Shown piece after piece: positions 8,730 through 16,807 of a stretch of 54,377 nucleotides of DNA; the first letter of the stretch is position 1; the number at the start of each line of letters is the position of its first letter. The translations under genes were made by a program, and so were the position numbers. Source of the DNA: Croceimicrobium sp965658275 (GTDB lineage: Bacteria > Bacteroidota > Bacteroidia > Flavobacteriales > Schleiferiaceae); assembly GCA_965658275.1 (NCBI GenBank), contig CBFHRN010000008.1, positions 1 through 54,377 of the forward strand, read 5' to 3'. The notes below the pieces were generated by a model. That model was not told the origin of the DNA, ran no database searches, and worked only from the letters and a program-made list of their open reading frames with translations.

Positions 8730-11143
8730 CCCTTCTTAAAACGCTGCCAAACGGCTATAAATGATCCGAGTACCATTAGTATTGAGCCGAGCCACAATAA
8801 GTTAATCATTGGGAAAACAATAGCCTTCATAACAATAAATGGCTTTTCGTTTTCATCGAGCTTGGTCCAAGCTTTTAGGATAATTTGATTCGTCTCTGTA
8901 TCGATGTCTTCAAATCTGAACTTAAACCCTGCTTCTTCAAAGTAGGCGTCTTCATGTGTCAAGATTTCTCCTTCGAGCTGATAGGTGGGACGAATCTTGA
9001 ATTCTTGCCCCATAACATTTACAACACGAGCAACACCAATTAAGGTCAAGCGCTCCATTTCGCCGGTAGTATCATTAATGCCGGCCCGAACTTTTAGGCT
9101 GTCAAATACCACAAAGTGATTCCGATAGAGGGCTGTATCTCCTTCTCTTAATTTAACTTCGGCTTCTTTGCCATAACCATCGCCAGTGGTTGGTTCTAGA
9201 TAAGAGGAATAGGTAACATGGGTATAAATATCTTTCTCCCAAAAATGACGGGTGTCTGGATTGGGAGTCGGACCCATTTCATCACTCATCAGAAGAAAGG
9301 GCTCTAATTTAAAATCAGCTGTATTTGAGCCTGCCTTGTCGAAGTAATTGACTTCATAAAACTGTTTATTTCCTTCTTGCCTTAATTGCTCGAAAACCGC
9401 AGTATAGTTGCCCAGTTTAATGCTGTCGCCCTGTTCCATTAAAGCATTTTCATTCGCGGGTAAGTCTTCACTTAAGAATACTTTACTTTGGCTAATAACC
9501 TCCTGCTTGCCGTTTGATATAAGGGCACCAACCATGATTAATGCGAAGCCAAGATGAGCCACTGAAGACCCGGCAAAGCTGAATTGTCCTTTACCTTGAA
9601 TTAACCAATAGTAAAGATTGCTGAAAGCAGCGAAAAAGCCGGTGAAAAGTAAGGCAAGGTATAAGCCATTAGACCAGAAATCGTAAAGTTGAGCAAATAA
9701 AGCCGAAACAACTAAACTAATTGCTAATGAAGCGCTGATGTTTTTCCAAAAGCTATTCGCTTTGGTTTTGCCATATCTAAGGTATTGTCCCACCGCAATA
9801 AAAAGACTGATCAGAATAGCGAAAGGCAACTGAAAACTATTGTAGTGTTCAATTGCATCAAGTGGAGGCGCCATTTCATCTTCCATTAATGAAATCCATC
9901 CTTCAGGTCCAAAAAGTGTGTTTAATACAGGAATTGAGGTACTGAAGATGATTTGAAAGGCCGAAATAAGAAGAACCAAACTACCGATGAAAAGCCAGAA
10001 CTCCCTAGAGCTAAGATCGTCTTCAGTTTTACTTTTTGGAAGTTCTTTGTAACGCCAAATTAAAAGCCCAAACGCGATCACAGTAAAGAATAGAAGATAT
10101 ATGAGGAGCTGCCCACTTAAGCCTAAATCCACAAAGGCATGAACAGAAGAATCTCCCAAAACTCCGGAACGGGTTAAAAAAGTAGAATAAAGGATGAGTA
10201 CAAAAGTTAAGATGCTCATGAAGAAGGCTGCACCTAGTCCTGTTCGCTTATTTCGATAAACTAAAAGAAGGTGGGCAGCACCTACCATTGTAATCCAAGG
10301 TACTAAAGAAGAGTTTTCTACCGGATCCCAAGCCCAAAAGCCACCGAAACTTAGGGCTTCATATGCCCATGCACCTCCCATTAAAATTCCTAGGCCTAAA
10401 ATCCCAACACTGAAAAAGGCCCAGGGTAAAGCCGTTTTTACCCATGTTTTCAAATCTCCTTTTAAAAGTGCCGCTACCGCAAAGGCAAAAGGAACTAGGG
10501 TAGAGGCAAATCCTAAAAACAGAACTGGGGGATGAATGGTCATCCAATAATTCTGCAGAAGCGGATTTAGACCACTACCGTCCATGAAGGCAGGGAATCG
10601 TTCGATATAATCGGGAATTTGTGTCCAAGTTAAGCCCAAGTTATCTGCCGTCTCTCGCATGAGCACAAAAGGGCTGCTACCAATGCGAAGACCTCCCGGA
10701 AAAACGCCTAAAATCATAGATGCTAAGAAAGCCTGCACTGCGGCAAAGACCATCATCGCATAATTTTCCCATTTCTTAGCGGTAAATACGAGAATCCCGC
10801 CTAGAATTGCTTGCCAGAAGAGCCAAAGTATAAAGCTACCTTCTTGACCTTCCCAAAAAGCCGAGAAAACATAGCGCTGTTCCAACTCTAAGGAAGAATG
10901 CTTCCAAACGTAATCGTACTCGAAATAATGACTTAGCAATAAGTAGAAGAGAGTTAGAACCAATCCAATAACTCCGCTAATGTGCGCGTAAAACGCGATT
11001 CTCCCCAGTTTTTTAAAGGATATAGAATCCTGTTTTTCGGCTAAGTAATAAGCGATTACTGAGACAATAGCGGCCGCAAAGGCCAATGCCACAAATGATC
11101 TTCCCAATATACCTGGCAAGAGGTGCTCTCCTACATATTCCAT
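8726..11143 (-). CDS. ccmF: Cytochrome c maturation heme lyase CcmF-like
   Basis: An 805-residue inner-membrane protein of the heme-handling superfamily (CcmF/CcsA). The tryptophan-rich WWD segment GGFWAWDPVENSSLVPW is clear, with HPPVLFLGFAS and a later histidine-containing loop giving the usual heme-ligand histidines. About 14-15 membrane helices are followed by a large periplasmic part (about 580-770) and a final helix. CcmF attaches heme delivered by CcmE to apocytochromes. It is the last gene of the ccmBCDEF operon, ten bases after ccmE. It is longer than E. coli CcmF (about 650 residues), as is common in Bacteroidota. Confidence 0.92.
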   Translation of the reverse strand: MEYVGEHLLPGILGRSFVALAFAAAIVSVIAYYLAEKQDSISFKKLGRIAFYAHISGVIGLVLTLFYLLLSHYFEYDYVWKHSSLELEQRYVFSAFWEGQEGSFILWLFWQAILGGILVFTAKKWENYAMMVFAAVQAFLASMILGVFPGGLRIGSSPFVLMRETADNLGLTWTQIPDYIERFPAFMDGSGLNPLLQNYWMTIHPPVLFLGFASTLVPFAFAVAALLKGDLKTWVKTALPWAFFSVGILGLGILMGGAWAYEALSFGGFWAWDPVENSSLVPWITMVGAAHLLLVYRNKRTGLGAAFFMSILTFVLILYSTFLTRSGVLGDSSVHAFVDLGLSGQLLIYLLFFTVIAFGLLIWRYKELPKSKTEDDLSSREFWLFIGSLVLLISAFQIIFSTSIPVLNTLFGPEGWISLMEDEMAPPLDAIEHYNSFQLPFAILISLFIAVGQYLRYGKTKANSFWKNISASLAISLVVSALFAQLYDFWSNGLYLALLFTGFFAAFSNLYYWLIQGKGQFSFAGSSVAHLGFALIMVGALISNGKQEVISQSKVFLSEDLPANENALMEQGDSIKLGNYTAVFEQLRQEGNKQFYEVNYFDKAGSNTADFKLEPFLLMSDEMGPTPNPDTRHFWEKDIYTHVTYSSYLEPTTGDGYGKEAEVKLREGDTALYRNHFVVFDSLKVRAGINDTTGEMERLTLIGVARVVNVMGQEFKIRPTYQLEGEILTHEDAYFEEAGFKFRFEDIDTETNQIILKAWTKLDENEKPFIVMKAIVFPMINLLWLGSILMVLGSFIAVWQRFKKG

Positions 11144-11153
11144 AAATCAGCTG

Positions 11154-11552
11154 CTATTCTTGATAGGTTTCGTATCCTGCGATTTCGTTCTGCTCGTTGT
11201 ATTTGCTCGGACACTTCATTAAAATTTCTTCGGCTATAAACGCAGAATCGGTAGCAAATCCCTTCATGGTTATTTCTTCGCTACGCTCAAAGTCTTGCGG
11301 CTTTGGTTGGTTGTAAAAGACTTTAGATTTTACGCCTTCTTTATCCACGGCGGTAAAAACGAAACGATTAGCCTTAGCATTGTAATCCATTTCGGCTTCT
11401 TTATCCAAATAGCCAATTACCGTATATTTTGTTCCCGGAACTTCCGAAGCTTTATCGAAGCCAACGTAAGTCGAGGCGTCGTTAATAGTAGTGATGATAG
11501 CGCCAATGGCAAGGGCTATTACGATAATAATAGCGATATGCGTTTTTTTCAT
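11154..11552 (-). CDS. ccmE: Heme chaperone CcmE, Cys-variant
   Basis: A 132-residue periplasmic protein anchored by one N-terminal helix (about residues 5-22), with the small OB-fold typical of CcmE. CcmE carries heme from CcmC to CcmF. In the classical protein heme binds covalently to a His in an H-x-x-x-Y motif; here the corresponding segment reads MKCPSKYNE, so Cys114 replaces that His and Tyr118 is kept (codon TGT at 11211-11213 on the complementary strand). Cys-type CcmE (C-x-x-x-Y) is known from archaea and some bacteria. The ATG start lies five bases downstream of the CcmD-like gene. Confidence 0.88.
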   Translation of the reverse strand: MKKTHIAIIIVIALAIGAIITTINDASTYVGFDKASEVPGTKYTVIGYLDKEAEMDYNAKANRFVFTAVDKEGVKSKVFYNQPKPQDFERSEEITMKGFATDSAFIAEEILMKCPSKYNEQNEIAGYETYQE

Positions 11553-11557
11553 GCTTA

Positions 11558-11770
11558 TTACTCTTTTTCCAATTTACTAATCTTCCGATCGAGGTGAATC
11601 AGGTAGGCTGCTATCCCCAAGAAGATGATAGAAATTATTGTAATTACCACAAATATTTTACCATTCTCTCTCAAAGTGTCCGCCATTTCAACTTCAGGCA
11701 TTTGGGCTTTTGCACTTAAGGTCAAAAGACTTAAAAGTGAGAGGTATAGAAATTTAGTAAGCTTATGCAT
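11558..11770 (-). CDS. Small CcmD-like membrane protein
   Basis: A 70-residue protein with an N-terminal signal-like segment ending near AKAQ and one membrane helix (about 38-58), followed by a charged tail LDRKISKLEKE. The position between ccmC and ccmE, the single helix and the basic/acidic tail fit CcmD, a small partner of the CcmABC heme release complex. Sequence signatures of CcmD are too weak to prove it. It overlaps the ccmC end by eight bases, so translation is probably coupled. Confidence 0.7.
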   Translation of the reverse strand: MHKLTKFLYLSLLSLLTLSAKAQMPEVEMADTLRENGKIFVVITIISIIFLGIAAYLIHLDRKISKLEKE

Positions 11771-12431
11771 TGCTTAGTTTTTTATATCGAATTCGAAGTT
11801 GTGAAATCCACAATCCTATCAATATCCAACCCATTACTGCCGAATAAAAAATAGGTCGCATGTTAGAATCTAAATCGTATTGATTAAAGCCTGGGTTTCC
11901 GCCATTTCCGGGGTGTAAGCTATCCGTCATTCTCGGCAATATGCCAATAAATACAATCATCATTACAAAGGCAAAGATGTTGTAAACTCCTGCTAATCGG
12001 GCCTTTTTCTGCGCATCTTCAACAGAAGTACGCAGCACAAAATAGGCCAAGTAAATGAGCATGGTTACTGCAGTTCCATTCAGTTTTGGATCGTTTACCC
12101 AAAAGGCTCCCCATGTAAACCTTGCCCAAACCATCCCTGTAAGTAAGCCTAAACTCGCCAATAGAAAACCAGTTCTTGCAAATTCAAATGCTTTTAAGTC
12201 GGCACCCTTTTTTTCACCTAGAGCTTGGATACTGTAAATTAAGCTTGCTAGCATCATGGCTATCATTGAAAACCACATGGGTACATGATAATATAATACT
12301 CGGATTGTCTCATTTAATATGGGTAATCTAGGAACCGGGCCATAGAGTCCCATTATAATTGAATATAGAATGAGAAGGGGTCCGAGAAGTTTCCACCAAA
12401 TGCCTTTCATAGGGAATTTTAATCGCGCCAA
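11763..12431 (-). CDS. ccmC: Heme exporter/heme-CcmE ligase CcmC
   Basis: A 222-residue protein with six predicted membrane helices. CcmC binds heme and loads it onto CcmE. The WWD-type motif here is WGAFWVNDPKLNGTAV, a variant of the classical WGxxWxWDxRLT with Asn where Trp is usual. The periplasmic histidines LYYHVPMWFS and SLHPGNGG fit the two heme ligands. It overlaps ccmB upstream by 13 bases and the CcmD-like gene downstream by eight. Confidence 0.9.
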   Translation of the reverse strand: MARLKFPMKGIWWKLLGPLLILYSIIMGLYGPVPRLPILNETIRVLYYHVPMWFSMIAMMLASLIYSIQALGEKKGADLKAFEFARTGFLLASLGLLTGMVWARFTWGAFWVNDPKLNGTAVTMLIYLAYFVLRTSVEDAQKKARLAGVYNIFAFVMMIVFIGILPRMTDSLHPGNGGNPGFNQYDLDSNMRPIFYSAVMGWILIGLWISQLRIRYKKLSNA

Positions 12432-13072
12432 AGGTAAGGAAATAAGAGGTAGGATAATAGAAGCGAAACCAATGCCAGTAAGGCTAAAACTATTAATAAG
12501 GGAGCGTTTACCTCCCAGCTAAAGCCGCTTAAACTGCGCAGACTTAATTTGCTGAGTGTGAGTATTTGGGGATATAAAAGGGGGATGCTTAAAATAGCGG
12601 GTAGGGCAGGATTTGCACCCGCTTTTGCAGCTATACCTGCCACCAAAGTAAGAATAGCACTAAAACCAAGTGAGGCCACAACAAGAACTAGAAAGAAGGC
12701 TTCTGGATTAGTCATTGGGAAACCCATTAAAAGTCCAAATGCCAAGCTTGTAAAGAGGCCTAATAAGCTGAGATATATAAAGTTGTAGAGGATTTTCCCA
12801 AGGATTAGAGATTCGGGTCTAAGCAAGCCAAAATAAAGTAAGAAGCGTCGGTCCGCTTCAAAATAAAAACTACGATAAGCGGCTTGTACCGCAGCAAAAA
12901 GAAAGATCACCCAGAAAAAAGCATTCCAGCTCTCAATGGAAATGTTTTCCTGAAAAACCAAATTGGATAGATAAACGGTTGAGAGAATGTAGATTAAAAG
13001 GGAGAAATAGGATTGCCTTGCGGACCATTCCAATCGGAAATTTAATTTAATGATATCAAGGACTACCTGCAT
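12419..13072 (-). CDS. ccmB: Heme exporter membrane subunit CcmB
   Basis: A 217-residue protein with six hydrophobic helices, matching CcmB, the membrane part of the CcmAB ABC transporter acting in cytochrome c maturation. The conserved charged entry is WSARQSYFSLLIY near residue 15, then FFWVIFLFAAVQAAYRSF. I chose the ATG at 13072 (MQVVLDIIKL) because an exact TAnnTTTG box ends four bases upstream; a longer GTG start at 13114 would place that promoter inside the gene and overlap the divergent peroxidase region. The ATPase CcmA is not next to it; the neighbour is a divergent peroxidase gene. Confidence 0.86.
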   Translation of the reverse strand: MQVVLDIIKLNFRLEWSARQSYFSLLIYILSTVYLSNLVFQENISIESWNAFFWVIFLFAAVQAAYRSFYFEADRRFLLYFGLLRPESLILGKILYNFIYLSLLGLFTSLAFGLLMGFPMTNPEAFFLVLVVASLGFSAILTLVAGIAAKAGANPALPAILSIPLLYPQILTLSKLSLRSLSGFSWEVNAPLLIVLALLALVSLLLSYLLFPYLWRD

Positions 13073-13076
13073 GGGG

Positions 13077-13084
13077 CAAAGGTA
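13077..13084 (-). promoter_or_regulatory. TAnnTTTG box, predicted leaderless start of ccmB
   Basis: On the minus strand the sequence is TACCTTTGCCCCATG. The box matches the consensus exactly and is followed by only four bases before the ATG, so the transcript should begin at or beside the start codon. It also fixes the start of ccmB. Confidence 0.6.
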
Positions 13085-13124
13085 AGACAGCCAACAGTTA
13101 ATTCTATGCAACACAAACCTTTTA

Positions 13125-13132
13125 TAAATTTG
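13125..13132 (+). promoter_or_regulatory. TAnnTTTG promoter box for glutathione peroxidase
   Basis: TAAATTTG is an exact -7 match located 24 bases before the ATG at 13157. It lies downstream of the other in-frame ATG at 13106, which argues that 13157 is the real start. Confidence 0.6.
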
Positions 13133-13156
13133 AATGTTCTCTTTAAAAATTCAACG

Positions 13157-13753
13157 ATGAAAAATATTGCTTTTGTACTTGTGGCCCTTTTAGGATTAAG
13201 TTCTTGTAATCAAAGTCCAGCGGTTTCCAACTCGAATACTGCGCGTTTAGCTTACAATGCGGAAAAACCTAGTAAATCTTTCTACGATTATAATGCGAAG
13301 GATATAAATGGAGACGAATTTACCATGGCTAGGTTAAAAGGAAAGAGAGTTCTAGTAGTTAATACGGCCAGTAAGTGTGGATTTACTCCTCAATACGAAG
13401 AATTACAGAAGCTGTATGCGGAATATGGCGGAGATAAGTTTGAAATCATCGGTTTTCCTTGTAACCAGTTTTTAGGTCAGGAGCCAGGTACCAATGAGGA
13501 AATCAAAGCATTCTGTCAAAAGAATTACGGAGTGAGTTTTCCAATGATGGATAAAATAGATGTGAAAGGAGATAATCAACATCCTATTTATTCTTGGTTA
13601 ACCGACTCAGAGTTAAATGGGGTGGATGACGCCAAAGTAAGTTGGAATTTCAATAAGTTTTTAGTGGATGAAAATGGCAATTGGGTGGCGCACCTAGGTA
13701 GTCGTACCAGCCCTCTTGACGAGGAGATTGTTAATTTCGCCAAAGGTCTTTGA
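13157..13753 (+). CDS. Glutathione peroxidase-like lipoprotein
   Basis: A 198-residue thiol peroxidase. The start at 13157 gives a clean lipoprotein signal with lipobox LSSC (Cys17), so the enzyme should sit on a membrane facing the periplasm. The peroxidatic Cys74 is in NTASKCGFTPQ, where animal enzymes carry selenocysteine; the Gln is in FPCNQFLGQEPG and the Trp-Asn pair in VSWNFNKFLVD. Bacterial relatives usually take electrons from thioredoxin, not glutathione. Its envelope placement next to ccm genes suggests a role in detoxifying peroxides near the cytochromes (inference). A strong terminator follows. Confidence 0.9.
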   Translation: MKNIAFVLVALLGLSSCNQSPAVSNSNTARLAYNAEKPSKSFYDYNAKDINGDEFTMARLKGKRVLVVNTASKCGFTPQYEELQKLYAEYGGDKFEIIGFPCNQFLGQEPGTNEEIKAFCQKNYGVSFPMMDKIDVKGDNQHPIYSWLTDSELNGVDDAKVSWNFNKFLVDENGNWVAHLGSRTSPLDEEIVNFAKGL

Positions 13754-13772
13754 TTAGACTTCAGTGCTCTTT

Positions 13773-13800
13773 AAAGCGCGGCTAGTCCGCGCTTTTTTTA
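13773..13800 (+). terminator. Rho-independent terminator after glutathione peroxidase
   Basis: A perfect nine-base-pair stem (AAAGCGCGG with CCGCGCTTT) and loop CTAGT, followed by a run of T. It is 20 bases after the stop codon. Confidence 0.88.
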
Positions 13801-13860
13801 TGCACTGATTTCATAGTTGCTAATAGCTAATACTGATATCATTAAGCATCTAATATTTAA

Positions 13861-13868
13861 TACTTTTG
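13861..13868 (+). promoter_or_regulatory. TAnnTTTG box, predicted leaderless start of mtaB
   Basis: The sequence is TACTTTTGCGGCATG: an exact -7 box, four bases, then the start codon. Transcription would begin at or next to the ATG. Confidence 0.6.
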
Positions 13869-13872
13869 CGGC

Positions 13873-15213
13873 ATGGAAATGAATGGGAAAAAGGTTGCCT
13901 TTCACACTTTAGGTTGCAAATTGAATTTTTCAGAAACCTCTACCATTGCTCGTGATTTTAAGAACAATGGATTTGAGCAAACTGACTTTACGGAGCCGGC
14001 GGATGTTTATGTCATTAACACTTGCTCCGTTACCCATAATGCAGACAAAGAATGTAAATACTGGGTTAAGAAAGCTCAGGAAGCTAATGCTGAAGGTTTA
14101 GTGGTGGTTGTCGGTTGCTATGCTCAATTGCAACCAGATGAGATAGCAGGCTTCGAAGGAGTGGATTTAGTTTTAGGAGCTACTGAAAAATTTAAAATTA
14201 CAGACTACTTAGATGGCCTCACTAAAAGTGATAAGGGTGAAGTTCATTCCTGCGAAATCAATGAAGCCGATTTTTATGTAGGGGCCTATTCCATGGGTGA
14301 CCGCACCAGAGCTTTTTTAAAAGTTCAAGATGGATGCGACTATAAATGCACCTATTGCACTATTCCGCTTGCCCGAGGGATTTCCCGTTCCGACCGTCTC
14401 GAGAACGTTCTTGCCAATGCCCAAATGATTGTAGAAGAAGGGGCCAAGGAGATTGTTTTAACCGGTGTGAATATTGGCGATTACGGCAAAGGAGAATTTG
14501 GTAATAAACGTCATGAACATACCTTCTTACAATTGGTGCAAGCACTCGACCAGGTTGAAGGCATAGATCGTATCCGAATTTCTTCCATCGAGCCCAACCT
14601 ATTAAAAGATGAAACCATTGAATTCGTTGCTGAGTCTAAGCGTTTTGTGCCTCATTTTCATATTCCTCTCCAAAGCGGATCGAATAAGATTCTTAAAAAT
14701 ATGAAACGCCGTTACATGCGCGAACTTTATGCAGAAAGGGTTTCACGAATTAAAGAATTAATGCCGCATTGCGCCATAGGGGTAGATGTCATTTGCGGAT
14801 TCCCCGGTGAAACTGAGGAGGATTTCTTGGAAACCTACAATTTTATTAACACACTCGATGTAAGCTACTTGCATGTTTTCACTTACAGTCGTAGGCCCAA
14901 TACCGAAGCTGATGAGATGGAGGAGCAAGTGCCCTATGCGGAACGGAAAAGACGCAGTAAGATGTTACGCGTCCTTAGTGCCAAAAAACGTAGAGCTTTT
15001 TATGAGTCTCAATTAGGTTCCGAGCAAGAGGTTCTTTTTGAAGATAACTTTAAGTCAGGTTTCATTACTGGTTTCACTAAAAATTACTTAAAAGTAAAAA
15101 CCACTTGGAACCCTGATCTAGTGAACGTAAGTGCTAGAGTGAAATTATCGTCTATAGATGAGGATGGTTTGGTACGTTTTGATTACCTTGAAGCACCAGC
15201 TGTTTTAACCTAA
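13873..15213 (+). CDS. mtaB: tRNA t6A37 methylthiotransferase MtaB
   Basis: A 446-residue radical-SAM enzyme. An N-terminal methylthiotransferase domain (residues 5-120; conserved Cys in LGCKLNFSE, INTCSVTHNAD and VVGCYAQ) binds the auxiliary cluster. The radical-SAM motif CDYKCTYCTIP lies near residue 157, and the TRAM RNA-binding domain is at about 378-440. MtaB adds a methylthio group to t6A37 of ANN-decoding tRNAs; the short LGCKLNF start and the GIDRIRISSIEPN segment separate it from MiaB and RimO. A second in-frame ATG is at 13879. It is followed three bases later by a small gene. Confidence 0.88.
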   Translation: MEMNGKKVAFHTLGCKLNFSETSTIARDFKNNGFEQTDFTEPADVYVINTCSVTHNADKECKYWVKKAQEANAEGLVVVVGCYAQLQPDEIAGFEGVDLVLGATEKFKITDYLDGLTKSDKGEVHSCEINEADFYVGAYSMGDRTRAFLKVQDGCDYKCTYCTIPLARGISRSDRLENVLANAQMIVEEGAKEIVLTGVNIGDYGKGEFGNKRHEHTFLQLVQALDQVEGIDRIRISSIEPNLLKDETIEFVAESKRFVPHFHIPLQSGSNKILKNMKRRYMRELYAERVSRIKELMPHCAIGVDVICGFPGETEEDFLETYNFINTLDVSYLHVFTYSRRPNTEADEMEEQVPYAERKRRSKMLRVLSAKKRRAFYESQLGSEQEVLFEDNFKSGFITGFTKNYLKVKTTWNPDLVNVSARVKLSSIDEDGLVRFDYLEAPAVLT

Positions 15214-15216
15214 ACA

Positions 15217-15540
15217 ATGTTTGCATCTATAGTCGAATTTCGGCTGAACCCCATATTTAAAGAGGAGTTCATCGATAATTGGTCACAGTACATCGCTTTC
15301 CCAGAAATTCAGTCTGGGCTTATTGAGGCGGAGCTTCATGCGGAAACGCCCATTACGCTTATTGCCTACTTTAAATGGCATAACCGACGTGAATTTGAAA
15401 GGTGTTTTTTAAGGGCAAAAGACGAGATTCGAGACCATTTGCTTCTTCTTGAAAAGAATTGTAATAATGTTAAAGTCCTGCATCGCATGGATATAATTGA
15501 TCCCAAGAAAAAGCATAATGGACAAAAAGAGAATAGTTAA
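15217..15540 (+). CDS. Small uncharacterised protein, possible ferredoxin-like (ABM-type) fold
   Basis: A 107-residue soluble protein without a signal peptide. The order of a beta-strand (MFASIVEFRLNP), a helix (FKEEFIDNWSQYIA), two strands (GLIEAELHAE, ITLIAYFKW) and a helix (NRREFERCFL) is what antibiotic-biosynthesis-monooxygenase-like dimeric alpha/beta barrels show, but no catalytic signature is visible. It follows mtaB by three bases and overlaps the next gene by 23 bases, so it is part of an mtaB operon. Function unknown. Confidence 0.6.
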   Translation: MFASIVEFRLNPIFKEEFIDNWSQYIAFPEIQSGLIEAELHAETPITLIAYFKWHNRREFERCFLRAKDEIRDHLLLLEKNCNNVKVLHRMDIIDPKKKHNGQKENS

Positions 15541-16315
15541 AAATTTAGAAGGCCTTTGCTTAAAGACGGGTGAGTTTATTCTAGAGAACCGTCGAAAGGT
15601 TGCAAAGGATGAAGTCGAAGTAAAAAGCCTAAATAGCCTAGTTTCTTATGTGGACCAGGAAACGGAACGCAGACTGGTTAAGGGCTTATTAGATATTTTG
15701 CCGGAAGCGGGATTTATTACAGAAGAAGAAACTGTTAGTCAGGTGCAGAAAGACTGGTATTGGATTGTGGATCCTTTAGACGGAACCACAAATTTCTTAT
15801 TTGACCTGCCTGTTTTTGCTATAAGTGTGGCGCTTTACCATAAAAATCAACCGCAGGTAGCGGTGGTATACGAATTAGGGCAGAAGGAGTTATTCTCAGC
15901 TATTGCCGGAGGAGGCGCCTATTTAAACGGTAAAGCCATAAAGGTCCGTTCAGAAACTAAACTGAGTGAATGTTTGATTGCTACTGGTTTTCCTTATTAC
16001 GACTTCGACCGACTTCAAAATTTTAATAAACTACTAGCCGAATTATACACTCAAACACGAGGGGTTAGAAGACTCGGTTCTGCGGCTACCGATCTAGCCT
16101 ATGTAGCTGCTGGTCGCTTTAATGGATTTTTTGAATATGGATTGAGTCCTTGGGATGTTGCCGCAGGAATTTTATTGGTTCAAGAAGCAGGGGGGAAGGT
16201 CTCTGATTTTAAGCTAGGGGACGACTACTTGTTTGGAAAAGAAATCATTGCAGGAGCGGATCTCATTTTTCAAGATTTCGCCCAATTAGTGAAAATCAAA
16301 ATGGCGGATACCTAG
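15518..16315 (+). CDS. Inositol-monophosphatase family protein
   Basis: A 265-residue Mg-dependent phosphatase of the IMPase/CysQ superfamily. Metal ligands are visible in FITEEETV, WIVDPLDGTTNF and the late SPWDVAAGILLVQEAGG. Substrates in the family include inositol phosphates, 3'-phosphoadenosine 5'-phosphate and fructose bisphosphate; the DPLDGTTNF form is the inositol-monophosphatase type. I chose the ATG at 15518 (MDKKRIVKNLEG), which still overlaps the preceding small gene by 23 bases. Its stop overlaps the convergent gene by four bases. Confidence 0.87.
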   Translation: MDKKRIVKNLEGLCLKTGEFILENRRKVAKDEVEVKSLNSLVSYVDQETERRLVKGLLDILPEAGFITEEETVSQVQKDWYWIVDPLDGTTNFLFDLPVFAISVALYHKNQPQVAVVYELGQKELFSAIAGGGAYLNGKAIKVRSETKLSECLIATGFPYYDFDRLQNFNKLLAELYTQTRGVRRLGSAATDLAYVAAGRFNGFFEYGLSPWDVAAGILLVQEAGGKVSDFKLGDDYLFGKEIIAGADLIFQDFAQLVKIKMADT

Positions 16316-16806
16316 GCTATCGGCAACCATTGCTTGTGCCAACTTTCACTAACCGGCGTTTCCCATTTGCGTTTTAATTCGGCCTTGGAGGTTACCAGAT
16401 TATTAAATACGATGGTATTTTCATCAAGGTCTCCATTATCCAAGCCGGCACGGAAATCCATCATATGCACGATTTCAATTAAATCGTTATGATCCCGGAA
16501 AGCTATTTGAGTTCGATCTAAAAGGGAAATATTTAGTTCTTGCTCTAGATTCTGAATAAGATGAGTGAGCTTATCTATGCTGCAACCAGTAGCTTGATAG
16601 GAGGCCTCGTCTAAACCCACTACGATGAATCGTTCGTAGATTATAGTAAAGCTAGCCTGTAGGTCATAGCCATGTGCTTTCCAATCGGTTAAAAAGTTCA
16701 TAAGTCGAGCCGAAATGCGCTCTACTTTTTCAAATTCAAGATAGTTAGTGCTTTGGAAAATCCAGACTCTAGCTTGGCTATCTAATTCTTCAAAAGGTAA
16801 ATACAT
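16312..16806 (-). CDS. Conserved Bacteroidota protein, often misnamed ABC transporter ATPase
   Basis: A 164-residue soluble protein. From memory of the family, Bacteroidota homologues start MYxPFExL and contain RFIVVGLDE, ATGCSIDKLTHLIQ and NTIVFNNLV, and databases often label them ABC transporter ATPase. No Walker A (GxxxxGKS/T), signature LSGGQ or Walker B motif is present here, so that label is not supported. It lies one base downstream of the HdrB-like gene and is probably cotranscribed with the Fe-S module. Function unknown. Confidence 0.78.
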   Translation of the reverse strand: MYLPFEELDSQARVWIFQSTNYLEFEKVERISARLMNFLTDWKAHGYDLQASFTIIYERFIVVGLDEASYQATGCSIDKLTHLIQNLEQELNISLLDRTQIAFRDHNDLIEIVHMMDFRAGLDNGDLDENTIVFNNLVTSKAELKRKWETPVSESWHKQWLPIA

Positions 16807-16807
16807 T

